64,000 nt of DNA from Bradyrhizobium sp. Ec3.3 (GCF_000472925.1 NZ_AXAS01000002.1:248001-312000), one strand, 5' to 3'; counted from the stretch's first letter, positions 18,867 through 29,076 are shown. The notes: generated by a model not told the origin, from the letters alone. Translations and numbers: made by a program.

Positions 18867-20440
18867 GGCTGCATTCCTCCCATCTCCGCGGCTACAGGCA
18901 CGCCGTTCCCATTGTTTCTCTCATTGCGCATGATAGCGCGCATGATCTTCTCCTGCGTCGCCTCATGGCCCGCGAACTCGCCGACGAAAGCGCCGTCGTT
19001 CATGACGCAGATGCGGTCGCAGATGCCGAGCAGCTCCGGCATCTCCGACGAGATCACCACGACGCCCCGGCCGGCCTCCGCCAGCTCGTTGATGATACAA
19101 TAAATCTCATATTTGGCACCGACGTCGATACCCCTCGTCGGCTCGTCCAGGATCAAAACCTTGGGGTCGGTCATCAGCCATTTCGACAGCACGACCTTCT
19201 GCTGGTTGCCGCCCGAGAGCTGGCCGGTCTCCTGGTAGACGTCGGAGCAGCGGATGCGCATCCGGTTGCGGTAGTCGCTTGCCACTTTCAGCTCGGCAAT
19301 GTCGTCGATGACCTTGCCGGGGGCCACTTGGTCGAGGCTGGCCAGCGTAATATTCTTGCGGACGTCGTCGGCCAGGATCAGCCCGAGCTGCTTGCGGTCC
19401 TCGGTGACATAGGCAAGGCCGGCATCGATCGCCGCCGCCACGCTCGGCAGGACGATCTCGTTACCCTCGAGGCTGATGCGGCCCGTGATATTGGTGCCCC
19501 AGGAGCGGCCGAACAGGCTCATGGCGAACTCGGTGCGCCCCGCCCCCATCAGCCCGGCGATCCCGACGACCTCGCCACGCTTTACGCCGAAATTGACGTT
19601 CTTGATGACCTGCCGGTCGGGATGGATCGGATGGTAGACCGACCAGTTCTCGACCTTGAGGACGGGCTCCCCGATCTTGGCGCTGCGCTCGGGGAAGCGG
19701 TGGGCGAGATCGCGGTTGACCATGCTGCGGATGATACGGTCCTCCTGGACCTGCTCGGCCCGGCAGTCGATGCCGTCCACGGTGCGGCCATCGCGCAGCA
19801 CCGTGATGTGGTCGGCGACCTTGGCAACCTCGTTCAGCTTGTGAGAGATCAGGACCGAGCCGATGCCCTGCTCGCGAAACTTCATCAGGCGCTCGAGCAG
19901 CGCGGCGCTGTCGGCCTCATTCAGGCTGGCGGTCGGCTCGTCCAGGATCAGCATGCGCACCTTCTTCGAGAGCGCCTTGGCGATCTCGACCAGCTGCTGC
20001 TTGCCGACGCCGATGTCGGTGATCAGCGTGTCCGGCGACTCCTTCAGGCCGACCTGCGCCAGGAGTTCCCGCGTCCGGCGGTAGACCTCGTCGCGGTCGA
20101 TGACGCCCATCTGCGACGGTGGATGCGAGAGGAAAATATTCTCCGCGATCGACATCAACGGGATCAGCGCCAGCTCCTGGTGGATGATGATGATGCCGAG
20201 CGCCTCGGAATCGTTGATGTCGCGGAAGTGTCGCTCCTCGCCCTCGAAGACGATGGTTCCCTCATAGCTGCCGTGGGGATAGACCCCGCTCAACACCTTC
20301 ATCAGGGTGGATTTTCCGGCGCCGTTCTCGCCGACCAGGGCATGGATCTGCCCGGCCTGAACCGAGAAATTGACGTCACGCAGCGCCTGCACACCCGCAA
20401 AGCTCTTGCTGACGCCGCGCATTTCCAACATTGCCGTCAT
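18863..20440 (-). CDS. gguA: Multiple-monosaccharide ABC transporter ATP-binding protein GguA/MmsA
   Basis: This 525-residue protein has two tandem ABC domains, as in all CUT2 importers. The first Walker A is GENGAGKST near residue 38 with LDEPTASL as Walker B. The second domain carries the degenerate Walker A GLMGAGRTE and the signature LSGGNQQKV, followed by LDEPTRGIDVGAK. The degenerate second site is a normal family trait. It energises import through GguB with ChvE as binding protein. The chvE-gguA gap holds a palindromic repeat. Confidence 0.94.
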   Translation of the reverse strand: MTAMLEMRGVSKSFAGVQALRDVNFSVQAGQIHALVGENGAGKSTLMKVLSGVYPHGSYEGTIVFEGEERHFRDINDSEALGIIIIHQELALIPLMSIAENIFLSHPPSQMGVIDRDEVYRRTRELLAQVGLKESPDTLITDIGVGKQQLVEIAKALSKKVRMLILDEPTASLNEADSAALLERLMKFREQGIGSVLISHKLNEVAKVADHITVLRDGRTVDGIDCRAEQVQEDRIIRSMVNRDLAHRFPERSAKIGEPVLKVENWSVYHPIHPDRQVIKNVNFGVKRGEVVGIAGLMGAGRTEFAMSLFGRSWGTNITGRISLEGNEIVLPSVAAAIDAGLAYVTEDRKQLGLILADDVRKNITLASLDQVAPGKVIDDIAELKVASDYRNRMRIRCSDVYQETGQLSGGNQQKVVLSKWLMTDPKVLILDEPTRGIDVGAKYEIYCIINELAEAGRGVVVISSEMPELLGICDRICVMNDGAFVGEFAGHEATQEKIMRAIMRNERNNGNGVPVAAEMGGMQP

Positions 20441-20481
20441 GGCTTCGTTTCCCGTCTTTTAACCCACCTCACCCCGCTTGC

Positions 20482-20650
20482 GGGGAGAGCATAGGCCGCC
20501 TTTGGCGTCCGTTCAAAAACGCCGAAGCGATCGGGCGAGGAGGAGCTTCCGCAAGAGCAACTCTCGCCGCCCCGTAGAGACTTCCCCTCACCCCAATCTT
20601 CTACAACGGCGGCCCAAAGGCGGCCTATGCTCCCTCTCCCCGTAAGAACG
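20482..20650. repeat. Palindromic intergenic repeat between chvE and gguA
   Basis: GCATAGGCCGCCTTTGG (20489-20505) and CCAAAGGCGGCCTATGC (20614-20630) are exact inverted copies, flanked by GGGGAGAG and CTCTCCCC. The roughly 230-bp gap between the two genes holds little else. On the chvE-gguA mRNA this would form a long stem-loop just after the binding-protein gene, where it could stabilise chvE mRNA or reduce downstream expression (inference). Related CTCTCCCCG-rich elements occur at 34211-34360. Confidence 0.7.
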
Positions 20651-20671
20651 CGGAGAGGGAGCAGGCGCAGC

Positions 20672-21745
20672 TTACTGGAATTGCGACTTCTTGTAGTAGC
20701 CGCTGTCAACCAGGGTTTTCTCCCAATTGTCCTTGTAGACCACGACCGGCTTGAGCAGGAAGGACGGCACGGTCTTGGAGCCGTTCTCATAGGTCTTGGT
20801 GTCGTTGACCGTGACCTGCTTGCCTGCCAGCGCCGCGTCGACCATATCGGCGGTCACCTTGGCGAGGTCGCGGGTGTCCTTGAAGATGGTCGAGTACTGG
20901 TCGCCGCGCAGCATCGCCTTGATCGAGGGCACCTCGGCGTCCTGGCCGCTGATGATCGGCATCGGCTGGTCGGCACTGCCGTAGCCCACGCCCTTCAGCG
21001 ACGAGATGATGCCGATCGAGAGGCCGTCATAGGGCGACAGCACCGCGTTGACCTTCTTGTTGCCGTAGTAGGCGCTGAGCAGGTTGTCCATGCGGGCCTG
21101 CGCGGTGGCGCCGTCCCAGCGCAAGGTCGCGACCTTGTCCATGCCCATCTGGCCGGACACGACGACGAGCTTCTTGCTGTCGATGTAAGGCTGCAGCACC
21201 GACATCGCGCCGTTGTAGAAGAAGTAGGCGTTGTTGTCGTCGGGCGAGCCGCCGAACAGCTCGATGTTGAAGGGACCCTTGCCATCCTTGAGGCCGAGAC
21301 CCTGCACGAGCGATTCCGCCTGGAGCACGCCGACCTGGAAGTTGTCGAAGGTCGCGTAGTAGTCGACGTTCGGCGTGCCGCGGATCAGGCGGTCATAGGC
21401 GATGACGGTGATGCCCTTGGCCTTGGCCTGCTTGAGCACGTCGGAGAGCGTGGTGCCGTCGATCGCGGCGATCACCAGCGCCTTGGCGCCCTTCGTCACC
21501 ATGTTCTCGACCTGCGAGAGCTGGTTCGGAATGTCGTCCTCGGCATATTGCAGGTCGGTGTTGTAACCGCGCTCCTTCAGCACCTTGACCATGTTGTTGC
21601 CGTCATCGATCCAGCGCGCCGATGATTTCGTCGGCATCGAGATACCAACGGTCGGCTTGTCCTGGGCCAATGCCGGGGCCGATGAGGCCATCGCGGCGGC
21701 GCCCGCGAATGCGAGCGCGAGTACGGTCGTCTTCAGTTTCAGCAT
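20672..21745 (-). CDS. chvE: ChvE-type periplasmic monosaccharide-binding protein
   Basis: This 357-residue protein has a Sec signal peptide (cleavage near ALAQD, residue 28) and a periplasmic sugar-binding fold of the ribose/galactose type. Segments [22 protein letters not shown] and [22 protein letters not shown] are characteristic of ChvE and Azospirillum SbpA. ChvE binds galactose, glucose, arabinose and some sugar acids for import by GguAB, and in Agrobacterium also feeds chemotaxis and VirA signalling. Here no vir genes are present, so import is the likely job. It starts 85 bp after the lactonase gene. Confidence 0.94.
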   Translation of the reverse strand: MLKLKTTVLALAFAGAAAMASSAPALAQDKPTVGISMPTKSSARWIDDGNNMVKVLKERGYNTDLQYAEDDIPNQLSQVENMVTKGAKALVIAAIDGTTLSDVLKQAKAKGITVIAYDRLIRGTPNVDYYATFDNFQVGVLQAESLVQGLGLKDGKGPFNIELFGGSPDDNNAYFFYNGAMSVLQPYIDSKKLVVVSGQMGMDKVATLRWDGATAQARMDNLLSAYYGNKKVNAVLSPYDGLSIGIISSLKGVGYGSADQPMPIISGQDAEVPSIKAMLRGDQYSTIFKDTRDLAKVTADMVDAALAGKQVTVNDTKTYENGSKTVPSFLLKPVVVYKDNWEKTLVDSGYYKKSQFQ

Positions 21746-21830
21746 GCTTCACTCCCTTGGGGTGTAAGAACGTTTGTAGTTACAGCAAGAACTCAGGTGT
21801 GTTGTGCCTTTAAGTGACTCCTTGGATCTC

Positions 21831-22712
21831 CTATTCGAGCGTGACGTCGGGCTCCGCGCGACCGCGCGCAGCAGCCTCGAGGATGAAGGTGCAGCCGGCT
21901 TGCGGATCGGCGGCGCGTGCCGCCGCATCCATATCCTGCCACGCCGAGGTGACAAGAAGGCGTGACAGATCGGGACCGATGAAGGCGGGACAACTCGACT
22001 GCTGTGCCGGCACCGCCAGCGAGCGCAAGCGCTCGCCTTCGGGACTATAGACGTCGACGCAGGCGCCGCCCCAGCGCGCGTTCCAGATCAATCCGTCAGC
22101 ATCGACCACCGAGCCGTCGAGACCGCCGACGCCGGTGTGGCGCACCAGCACCTCCGGCTCACCGCGCGGCAACCCCGTCGCCGGATTGAGCGAAACGCGA
22201 TAGAGCACGTGACGCGCGGTGTCGGCGAAGTATCCGATGGCGCCGTCCGGCGAAAAGCAGATCGAGTTCGGAATGCTGATGCCGGGAAACAGCGTCGAGA
22301 TCTTGCCGCGATGGAGCGCATAGATCGCGCCGGCGCCCGCTTCAGCCTTGCGGCCCATGGTGCCGATCCAGAACGTGCCGGACTGATGCACGCGTGCGTC
22401 GTTCGACCGCGTCGTCGGGTTATCGGCCTCAAGCGGACGATAGAGCGTCATCGCGCCGTCGGCGAGCTTGCGGACGTAGAGGCCATCCTCGGCCACGATC
22501 AACTGCCGCTCGGCATCGATGCGGCCGAGCGCGCTCGCCATCCGGCCGAGGACATGGACGCGAATATTGCGACTCGCGAGATGGGCCTCATAAAGGCGGC
22601 CTTCACGGATGTCGAACCACCAGGCGGTATCGGTGGCGACGTCATAGGTCGGGCCCTCGCCGAGATGGCAATGCTCGGTGCAAAGTACGGAGGTCGGCAC
22701 CTGCTCGGTCAT
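21831..22712 (-). CDS. SMP-30/gluconolactonase-family sugar lactonase
   Basis: This 293-residue six-bladed beta-propeller contains the family markers LGEGPTYD (metal-binding Glu), NDARVHQSGTFWIGTMG and GGLDGSVVDADGLIWNARWGG. These proteins hydrolyse aldono-lactones to aldonic acids with a divalent metal. The upstream neighbours are an arabinose/galactose 1-dehydrogenase and an aldose epimerase, so the substrate is likely L-arabinono- or D-galactono-lactone. ATG 22712 overlaps the galM stop as ATGA, which fixes the start and shows translational coupling. Confidence 0.9.
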   Translation of the reverse strand: MTEQVPTSVLCTEHCHLGEGPTYDVATDTAWWFDIREGRLYEAHLASRNIRVHVLGRMASALGRIDAERQLIVAEDGLYVRKLADGAMTLYRPLEADNPTTRSNDARVHQSGTFWIGTMGRKAEAGAGAIYALHRGKISTLFPGISIPNSICFSPDGAIGYFADTARHVLYRVSLNPATGLPRGEPEVLVRHTGVGGLDGSVVDADGLIWNARWGGACVDVYSPEGERLRSLAVPAQQSSCPAFIGPDLSRLLVTSAWQDMDAAARAADPQAGCTFILEAAARGRAEPDVTLE

Positions 22713-23791
22713 GACGAGCTCACCCCAAATCGATACACGGTGTGGTGCTTGTAAACGCTGCCGGGCGCAAGACGCGAGCTCGGAAAATCCGGCCGGTTCG
22801 GCGAATTCGGCCAGATGTGCGGCTCCAGGCACAGCGCGTCGGACTGCCGATACAACCGGCCGCCTTTGCCCGCCACCGAGCCGTCGAGGTAGTTACCGGA
22901 GTACACCTGCAAGCCCGGCTGATCCGTGAATAGCTCCATGACGCGTCCCGAGCGCGGCGCCTCCACGCGCGCGGCGAGACGCAAGCCGCCGTCAAGCGGA
23001 AGGCAGAACGTGTGGTCGTAGCCCTTGCCGTTGCGCAGTTGCTGATCGTTCTGACGGATACGCGCACCGACCGGCGTCGGCGTCCGGAAGTCGAAGGGCG
23101 TGCCGGCAACCGCGTGCGGCGGCCCGGCCAGCGGGATCGCGGTCGGATCGATCGCCAGGAAATGATCAGCTGCGACCATGAGCTTGTGATCGAGGATCGG
23201 CGTCCCCGACGTCGCGCCTTCGAGGTTGAAGAAGCTGTGATTGGTGAGATTGACGATGGTCGGACGATCGCTCGTCGCCTCCATGCTGACCGACAGTTGG
23301 GCGGGACCGGTCACCCGATAGGTGAGACGAACGTCGAGCCGGCCCGGGTAACCTTCCTCACCGTGCTCGCTTGTGTAAGTGAGCGTGACCGCAGGCTCCG
23401 CGCCGTCAGCGAGGTCGGCGATCTGCCAGAGCTTGCGGTCAAAGCCGTCCAGGCCACCGTGCAGCGCGTTCGGGCCATTATTGGCGGCGAGCTGCACCGT
23501 CTCGCCATCGAGCACGAAGCGCGCGTCCGCGATACGGTTGGCATAGCGGCCGACGGTCGCGCCAAAAAACTTCCGCTCGGCGAGATAGCCGGCAAAGTCG
23601 TCATAGCCGAGCACGACGTCGTCGGTGCCGCCCTTGGCATCGGGCGCGATCAGCGCCTGAATCACTGCACCATGAGTGATGATGCGCGCCTCGAAACCAC
23701 CCTGCCCGCACAGCACCACGCGCTCGACGGCGCGGCCATCCGGCAGCGTTCCGAAGACGTCCCTTGTGATGCGTGCGCTAGCCATGATCAT
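22709..23791 (-). CDS. galM: Aldose 1-epimerase (mutarotase)
   Basis: This 360-residue galactose mutarotase-fold protein contains the conserved NGPNALHGG segment and NLTNHSFFNLEG with the catalytic histidine. Near the C-terminus, QPGLQVYSGNYLDG belongs to the active-site wall. It interconverts alpha and beta anomers so that the 1-dehydrogenase gets the right form. It overlaps both neighbours by 4 bp (ATGA at each junction) between the sugar dehydrogenase and lactonase genes. Confidence 0.93.
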   Translation of the reverse strand: MIMASARITRDVFGTLPDGRAVERVVLCGQGGFEARIITHGAVIQALIAPDAKGGTDDVVLGYDDFAGYLAERKFFGATVGRYANRIADARFVLDGETVQLAANNGPNALHGGLDGFDRKLWQIADLADGAEPAVTLTYTSEHGEEGYPGRLDVRLTYRVTGPAQLSVSMEATSDRPTIVNLTNHSFFNLEGATSGTPILDHKLMVAADHFLAIDPTAIPLAGPPHAVAGTPFDFRTPTPVGARIRQNDQQLRNGKGYDHTFCLPLDGGLRLAARVEAPRSGRVMELFTDQPGLQVYSGNYLDGSVAGKGGRLYRQSDALCLEPHIWPNSPNRPDFPSSRLAPGSVYKHHTVYRFGVSSS

Positions 23792-24714
23792 TCCACGAAC
23801 GGTTCGACGACGTTGCGCTTGCCGAGCATGAAGGCGTCGGCGACGAGACGGAACGGCGTCAGGTCGACGTCACTCTCCCCCGTCGCCGCAAGCTCGACGA
23901 AACGCCGGTAGAGCCCGCGATATTCGGCTTCGGGCTCCTCCGCAAGCACTTTGCCGTCGATGGCCATGCGGGCGCCGCCGCCCGACAGCGTCATTCGGCC
24001 CTGATCCGTCTCGGCCACGATGTCCCAGCTCTGCGGGCCGGTCTGGCGGAAGTCGAATTCGGCCATGATTGGCAGGCCGTCGACATCGGCAAGCGTCAGG
24101 TTCGCCGCAATCGGCGCCTCGCAATTGGCCGGGAAGGATAGTTGCGCCGCGGTCACGAACACCGGACGCGGCAGGATGCGGGTCAGGATCGAGAGTGCGT
24201 TGATGCCGGGATCGAATACGCCGAGCCCGCCCGGCTCCCAGATCCAGCCTTGTCCGGGATGCCAGACGCGGACATCCTCCTTCCACGCGATGTGCACGGA
24301 CTTGATCCGGCGCGCGGCGAGCCATTGCCGCGCCGGCTCGACAGCGGGGGCAAAGCGCGAATGCCAGGTCGCAAACAGCGCCCGCTTCGCATCCTTCGCC
24401 ATCGTGACCAACGGATCGAGTTCGCCGAGGCTGAGGCCCGGCGGTTTCTCCAGCATCACGTGCTTGCCGGCGGCAAGCGCCGCGAAGGCCTGCGCGCGCC
24501 GCACCTGCGGCGGCGTGCACAGCGACACCGCATCGATCGGCGGGCCCTTTGCGAGCAGCTCCTCGATGGTGGCGAAGTGCGGCAGGTCCGGCAGCGAGGC
24601 ATTGCGGCTCGCGATGGCGGCAAGGGTTGCGCCCGGTGTTGCCGCGATGGCGGCGACGTGCTGATCGCGCGCGATCTTGCCGAAACCGACGATGGCGATA
24701 CGAAGTTCAGTCAC
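23788..24714 (-). CDS. L-arabinose/D-galactose 1-dehydrogenase (Gfo/Idh/MocA family)
   Basis: This 308-residue oxidoreductase has an N-terminal Rossmann motif (VGFGKIARDQH), HVMLEKPPG with the catalytic lysine, and FATWHSRFAPAVEPARQWLA. WKEDVRVWHPGQGWIWEPGG and FDPGINALSI closely resemble the Azospirillum L-arabinose 1-dehydrogenase and Pseudomonas galactose dehydrogenase. It oxidises the aldose at C1 to the lactone with NAD(P). With the adjacent epimerase and lactonase it forms the first steps of oxidative, non-phosphorylating sugar breakdown. Confidence 0.9.
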   Translation of the reverse strand: MTELRIAIVGFGKIARDQHVAAIAATPGATLAAIASRNASLPDLPHFATIEELLAKGPPIDAVSLCTPPQVRRAQAFAALAAGKHVMLEKPPGLSLGELDPLVTMAKDAKRALFATWHSRFAPAVEPARQWLAARRIKSVHIAWKEDVRVWHPGQGWIWEPGGLGVFDPGINALSILTRILPRPVFVTAAQLSFPANCEAPIAANLTLADVDGLPIMAEFDFRQTGPQSWDIVAETDQGRMTLSGGGARMAIDGKVLAEEPEAEYRGLYRRFVELAATGESDVDLTPFRLVADAFMLGKRNVVEPFVE

Positions 24715-25487
24715 GCTTGTTCTCCAGATTGAGCCGATTGCGCCGGCTCGGCCGGCGCCGTCTCGATCACCGTGCCTTCATGGCGGCTCATGCCATTGTG
24801 GATGACGAAGACCATGGCGGCCGAGGCGGCCTCGCCGTCGCCCGCCGCGATCGAATCGACGATCTTCTGGTGCCAGAGCAGCACCGTGTCACGATCCTCG
24901 ACCTCGACCGGCGCGCTGAGCAGGAAGGACGCCCGCAAGGCGGCTTCGATGACATGGCCGATGGAACGCATGAACAGATTGCCCGACGCCCGCGCGACCG
25001 CAACGTGCAAGGCGAGGTCCGCGTCGGCGAAGCCCGCGGAATCAGATGCCTCGCGCCGCATGCGGTCCATGCTGCGCTTGAGTTCGGCGAGGTCCTCCTC
25101 CGAGCGTCGCGCAGCCGCGAGCATCGCCGCGCGCGGTTCGACCGCGAGACGGATCTCGGCGAGGTCGTTGAGGAAGCGTTTGTCGATGCCGGCGTCGAGA
25201 TGCCAGGCCAGCACATCTGCGTCGAACATGTTCCAGGCGCCGCGCTCGCGCACGACGGTGCCGACCCGCGCCTTGGTGGTGAGCAGACCTTTTGCCACGA
25301 GGGTCTTCACGCTCTCGCGCAGCACCGGCCGCGAGACGCCGAACATCGAGGTCAGCTCGGCATCACCAGGCAGCCGCGTGCCTTCGGCATAGCGACCGGC
25401 GATGATGTCGACGCCGATCGAGCGGGATACCTCCGCATGGTTGGAGTGGGCCCGCCGCGTCGGGATGACGACGATGCGCGAGGTCAT
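24711..25487 (-). CDS. GntR/FadR-family (FCD domain) transcriptional regulator
   Basis: This 258-residue regulator has an N-terminal winged HTH (GRYAEGTRLPGDAELTSMFGVSRPVLRESVKTL, shown here as GRYAEGTRLPGDAELTSMFG then SRPVLRES) and an all-helical C-terminal FCD effector domain. That domain has metal-site histidines in ADLALHVAVA and LLWHQKIVDSI. ATG 25487 overlaps the permease stop by 4 bp. Its place between transporter and catabolic genes suggests it controls this operon in response to a sugar acid. Candidate target sequences are in the ytfQ upstream region. Confidence 0.9.
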   Translation of the reverse strand: MTSRIVVIPTRRAHSNHAEVSRSIGVDIIAGRYAEGTRLPGDAELTSMFGVSRPVLRESVKTLVAKGLLTTKARVGTVVRERGAWNMFDADVLAWHLDAGIDKRFLNDLAEIRLAVEPRAAMLAAARRSEEDLAELKRSMDRMRREASDSAGFADADLALHVAVARASGNLFMRSIGHVIEAALRASFLLSAPVEVEDRDTVLLWHQKIVDSIAAGDGEAASAAMVFVIHNGMSRHEGTVIETAPAEPAQSAQSGEQA

Positions 25488-26464
25488 GACGTGGCTCCCG
25501 CGGGTCTCACGGCAGGCCGGCGCGCGAGCGCGATCATGACCTGCTGCAGAGCGATGAAGGCGAACAGCAGAACACCGGTCGCGATCTTGGTCCACCAGCT
25601 CGACAGTGTCCCGTCGAAATTGATGTAGGTCTGGATCAGGCCCTGAATGAGGACGCCGAGGAACGTTCCGACCACCGAGCCCTGCCCGCCCGTGAGAAGC
25701 GTGCCGCCGATCACCACCGCCGCGATGGTGTCGAGCTCGACGCCGACGGCCGAGAGCGAATAGCCGGCGCCGGTGTAGAAGGAAAAGACGATGCCGGCGA
25801 TGCCTGCGAGCAGGCTCGACAGCATGTAGATGCGGATCGTCATTTTGCCGACTGCGACGCCCATCAGGCTCGCCGTAACCCGGCTGCCGCCGAGCGCATA
25901 GACATTGGCGCCGAAGCGGGTGAGCTGCAGCAGCAGCGCTCCGCCGATCACGATGACCAGCATGATAATCGCAACCGCCGTCAGTCGTCCACCGCCCGGT
26001 AGTCGCAGCGCAAAGTCCGATACCGTCGAATAGATCGGCGCGGTGATCGGCACCGATTCCGTCGAGAGCAGGAAGCTCGCGCCACGCGCGAGGAACATGC
26101 CGGCCAGCGTGACGATGAACGGCGGCAGGTCGAACAAATGGATGACGGCGCCCATCGCCGCGCCGAACGCCGCGGACAGCGCCAGAATCGCCGCGAAGGC
26201 GACCAGCGGCGGCATGCCCCAGCGTTCGATCGCGAGCGCGACGAACACGGTGGTAAAGCCGATCACCGAGCCGACCGACAGGTCGATGCCGCCCGAGATG
26301 ATCACGAAGGTCATGCCGGTCGCGACGATGCCGAGAAAAGCGTTGTCGGTCAGGAGATTGCAGACCACGCGGGTCGAGGCAATGTTGGGAAATTGCAGCG
26401 CGCAAAGCACAAAGCCCGCGACGAGCACGATGGCCGTGATGAGGACGGGCGGCAGGCCTTTCAT
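25484..26464 (-). CDS. yjfF: Sugar ABC transporter permease YjfF
   Basis: This 326-residue CUT2 permease has about nine hydrophobic segments, ISGGIDLSVGSVIGFT and VGVELDTIAAVVIGGTLLTGG. In E. coli the YtfQRT-YjfF system imports galactofuranose and uses two different permeases, as here. ATG 26464 overlaps the stop of the preceding permease by 4 bp. It probably forms a heterodimer with YtfT. Confidence 0.9.
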   Translation of the reverse strand: MKGLPPVLITAIVLVAGFVLCALQFPNIASTRVVCNLLTDNAFLGIVATGMTFVIISGGIDLSVGSVIGFTTVFVALAIERWGMPPLVAFAAILALSAAFGAAMGAVIHLFDLPPFIVTLAGMFLARGASFLLSTESVPITAPIYSTVSDFALRLPGGGRLTAVAIIMLVIVIGGALLLQLTRFGANVYALGGSRVTASLMGVAVGKMTIRIYMLSSLLAGIAGIVFSFYTGAGYSLSAVGVELDTIAAVVIGGTLLTGGQGSVVGTFLGVLIQGLIQTYINFDGTLSSWWTKIATGVLLFAFIALQQVMIALARRPAVRPAGATS

Positions 26465-27453
26465 GCTTTCGTCCCCCGGATACGCGCCACGATGCCGGCC
26501 ATACCGGTCAGCTTCGGCGATTGCAACAGCAGCACCGCCAGCACCACCACGGCCTTGACCAGGAGGTTGAATTCCGGGGGATAGCCCGACAAGAGAATGC
26601 CCGTGTTCATCGTCTGGATGATGAGCGCGCCGAGCACGGCGAGCAAGAGGCTGAAGCGGCCGCCGAACAGCGAGGTTCCGCCGATCACGACGGCCAGGAT
26701 CGCATCGAGCTCCAGCCAAAGGCCGGCATTGTTGGCATCAGCTCCCATGATGTCGGCCGCGGCGATCACGCCCGCAAGCGCCGCGCAGACGCCACACCAG
26801 ACATAGACGGCCAAAATCATGGCGCGGGTGCCGACGCCGGCGAGCTCGCTTGCCCGCGCATTGCCGCCGGTGGCCTCGATCAAGAGCCCGAGCGCCGAGC
26901 CGCGCACCACGGCGCCAGTGAGGATCAGCATCCCCAGGGCAATCGCGACCGGCACGGGAACGCCGAGGATGGCGCCGTTGCCGAGCCAGACCAGATCGGG
27001 CGAGGTGAAGGTGACGATGCGCCCTTCGGTGATGAGCTGGGCGATGCCGCGGCCGGCGACCATCAGGATCAGCGTCGCGACGATCGGCTGCATGCCGAGG
27101 ATGCTGACCAGGAAACCGTTCCAGAGGCCGCAGACGAGGCCCGCACCGAGCGCGGCCGCGAGCACCACCGGCAAGCCGTGACTGTCGGCGAGGCTCGCGG
27201 CGATCGCACCCGAGATCGCCATGACCGCGCCGACCGAGAGATCGATGCCGCGCGTGGCGATCACCAGCACCATGCCGAGCGAGAGCAGCGCCACCGGGGT
27301 GCCGCGGTTGAGCACGTCGATCATGCTGCCGAACAGCCGTCCATCCTGCAAGCGCAGATCGAAGAATTGCGGCGAGACGGCACGATCGACCATCAGGATG
27401 ACGATCAGCGCGAAGATCTGGGCAAGGCCACGGCGCGGCAGAAGAGCGGTCAT
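26461..27453 (-). CDS. ytfT: Sugar ABC transporter permease YtfT
   Basis: This 330-residue CUT2 permease contains ATRGIDLSVGAVMAISGA and LWLELDAILAVVIGGTSLFGG. It starts 4 bp inside the end of the ATPase gene, so all four transporter genes except ytfQ are translationally coupled. It is the partner of YjfF in the YtfQRT-YjfF importer. Confidence 0.9.
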   Translation of the reverse strand: MTALLPRRGLAQIFALIVILMVDRAVSPQFFDLRLQDGRLFGSMIDVLNRGTPVALLSLGMVLVIATRGIDLSVGAVMAISGAIAASLADSHGLPVVLAAALGAGLVCGLWNGFLVSILGMQPIVATLILMVAGRGIAQLITEGRIVTFTSPDLVWLGNGAILGVPVPVAIALGMLILTGAVVRGSALGLLIEATGGNARASELAGVGTRAMILAVYVWCGVCAALAGVIAAADIMGADANNAGLWLELDAILAVVIGGTSLFGGRFSLLLAVLGALIIQTMNTGILLSGYPPEFNLLVKAVVVLAVLLLQSPKLTGMAGIVARIRGTKA

Positions 27454-28994
27454 GGCCTGCCCTCCTGCGCCACGGCACTGTTGTCGGCAGCGATCGCCGC
27501 CAAGATATTGGAGACGTCGATCGCCTCGCCCTGCAATTCCTCGACATGGGCGCGATCGCGCAGCACGACGACGCGATCCGAATAGGTGACGATCTCGTCG
27601 AGCTCGGAGGAGATCACGAGCAGCGCCAGCCCATCCTCGCAGAGCTCGCGGATCAGGCGGATGATCTCGGCATGCGCGCCGACGTCGATGCCGCGGGTCG
27701 GTTCGTCCAGCACGAGGAGCCGCGGCGAGGTCGCAAGCCAGCGCGCCAGCAGTACCTTTTGCTGATTGCCGCCCGACAACAGGCCGACCGGACGTTCCGG
27801 ATCAGGCGGGCGGATGTCGAGCAGCTTGACGAAACGTGCAGCAATCTCGTCCTGCTCGCGGCGCGACAGCGGCAGATAAAGGCCGCGCTTGGCCTGGAGC
27901 GCGAGTACGATGTTCTCGCGCACCGTGAGCTCGGCGACGATGCCTTCCGTCTTGCGCTCCTCCGGGCAATAGCCAAAACCGTGTCGGACTCCGTCACGCG
28001 GCGTCTGGAGCCGCACTGGCGCGCCCTCCACTTTCGCCTGGCCCTGATCGGAACGCTCGGCGCCGAAAACCAGCCGCGCGGTTTCGGTTCGTCCCGAGCC
28101 CAGAAGGCCGGCGAGACCCACGACCTCGCCATGGCGCAATTCGAGATTGAAGGGCGCGACGTAGCCAGACTTGCCGTAGCCCTCGAAGCTCGCGCAGATC
28201 TCGCGCACCTGCTGCTCGCTTGCAGGCGCGCGTGCGCTGGTGGTTTCGGCAAGCTCGCGGCCGAGCATCATCCGGATCAGTTCGAGCCGCGGCAGCGATG
28301 CGGTCTCGCGTTCGCCGACCAGGCGGCCGTTGCGCAAGACGGTAATGCGGTCGGAGATTTCGTAGACCTGGTCGAGGAAGTGGCTGACGAAGACGATTCC
28401 GATGCCGCGGCCAGCTAGCTGACGCATGATCTTGAAGAGAATCTCGACTTCATGACGGTCGAGGCTCGCGGTCGGCTCGTCGAGAATGAGAACGCGCGCC
28501 GACAGGTCGACGGCGCGAGCGATCGCGGTGACGTGCTGGATTGCGACGGAGTAGCTGCCGAGCGGCGCCGCCACGTCGATGTCGAGGCCGAACTCGGCAA
28601 GCAACGCCTTTGCCCGCCGGCGCATCTCGCCTTCGCGGACGATGCCGAAGCGCATCGGCTGCCGGTCGAGAAAAAGATTCTGCGCCACCGACAGGTTCGG
28701 CAGCAAATTTACTTCCTGGTAGACGGTGGCAATGCCAGCTTCCAGCGCCGCCTTCGACGATCGCGGCGCGACCTCGGCGCCGCCCAGCCGAACGATTCCC
28801 GCATCGCGCGGGAATACGCCGGTGACCACCTTGATCAGTGTGGACTTGCCGGCGCCGTTCTCGCCGAGCAGGGCATGGATCTCGCCCGCACGAAGCGTGA
28901 AATCGACGTCCTGTAACGCACGCACAGCGCCAAAACTCTTGCTGATCCCACGCACCTCGAGCAGACAAGGGGCAGAATCCGGGCTGGTCTCCAT
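27450..28994 (-). CDS. ytfR: Sugar ABC transporter ATP-binding protein YtfR
   Basis: This 514-residue double-ABC ATPase has first-domain Walker A GENGAGKST and LDEPTASLDRHE. The second domain has degenerate Walker A GLLGSGRTE, LSGGNQQKV and LDEPTRGIDVGA. The presence of a YtfQ-like binding protein and two separate permeases marks it as YtfR. The gap to ytfQ contains a strong stem-loop. Confidence 0.92.
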   Translation of the reverse strand: METSPDSAPCLLEVRGISKSFGAVRALQDVDFTLRAGEIHALLGENGAGKSTLIKVVTGVFPRDAGIVRLGGAEVAPRSSKAALEAGIATVYQEVNLLPNLSVAQNLFLDRQPMRFGIVREGEMRRRAKALLAEFGLDIDVAAPLGSYSVAIQHVTAIARAVDLSARVLILDEPTASLDRHEVEILFKIMRQLAGRGIGIVFVSHFLDQVYEISDRITVLRNGRLVGERETASLPRLELIRMMLGRELAETTSARAPASEQQVREICASFEGYGKSGYVAPFNLELRHGEVVGLAGLLGSGRTETARLVFGAERSDQGQAKVEGAPVRLQTPRDGVRHGFGYCPEERKTEGIVAELTVRENIVLALQAKRGLYLPLSRREQDEIAARFVKLLDIRPPDPERPVGLLSGGNQQKVLLARWLATSPRLLVLDEPTRGIDVGAHAEIIRLIRELCEDGLALLVISSELDEIVTYSDRVVVLRDRAHVEELQGEAIDVSNILAAIAADNSAVAQEGRP

Positions 28995-29076
28995 TGCGAC
29001 GTCACTCCCGCCGGCGTCCGCTTGTGCGGTTGCGGACGTCCGGCCAATTCACCACGCTTAGCAGTTTCGAACGGGG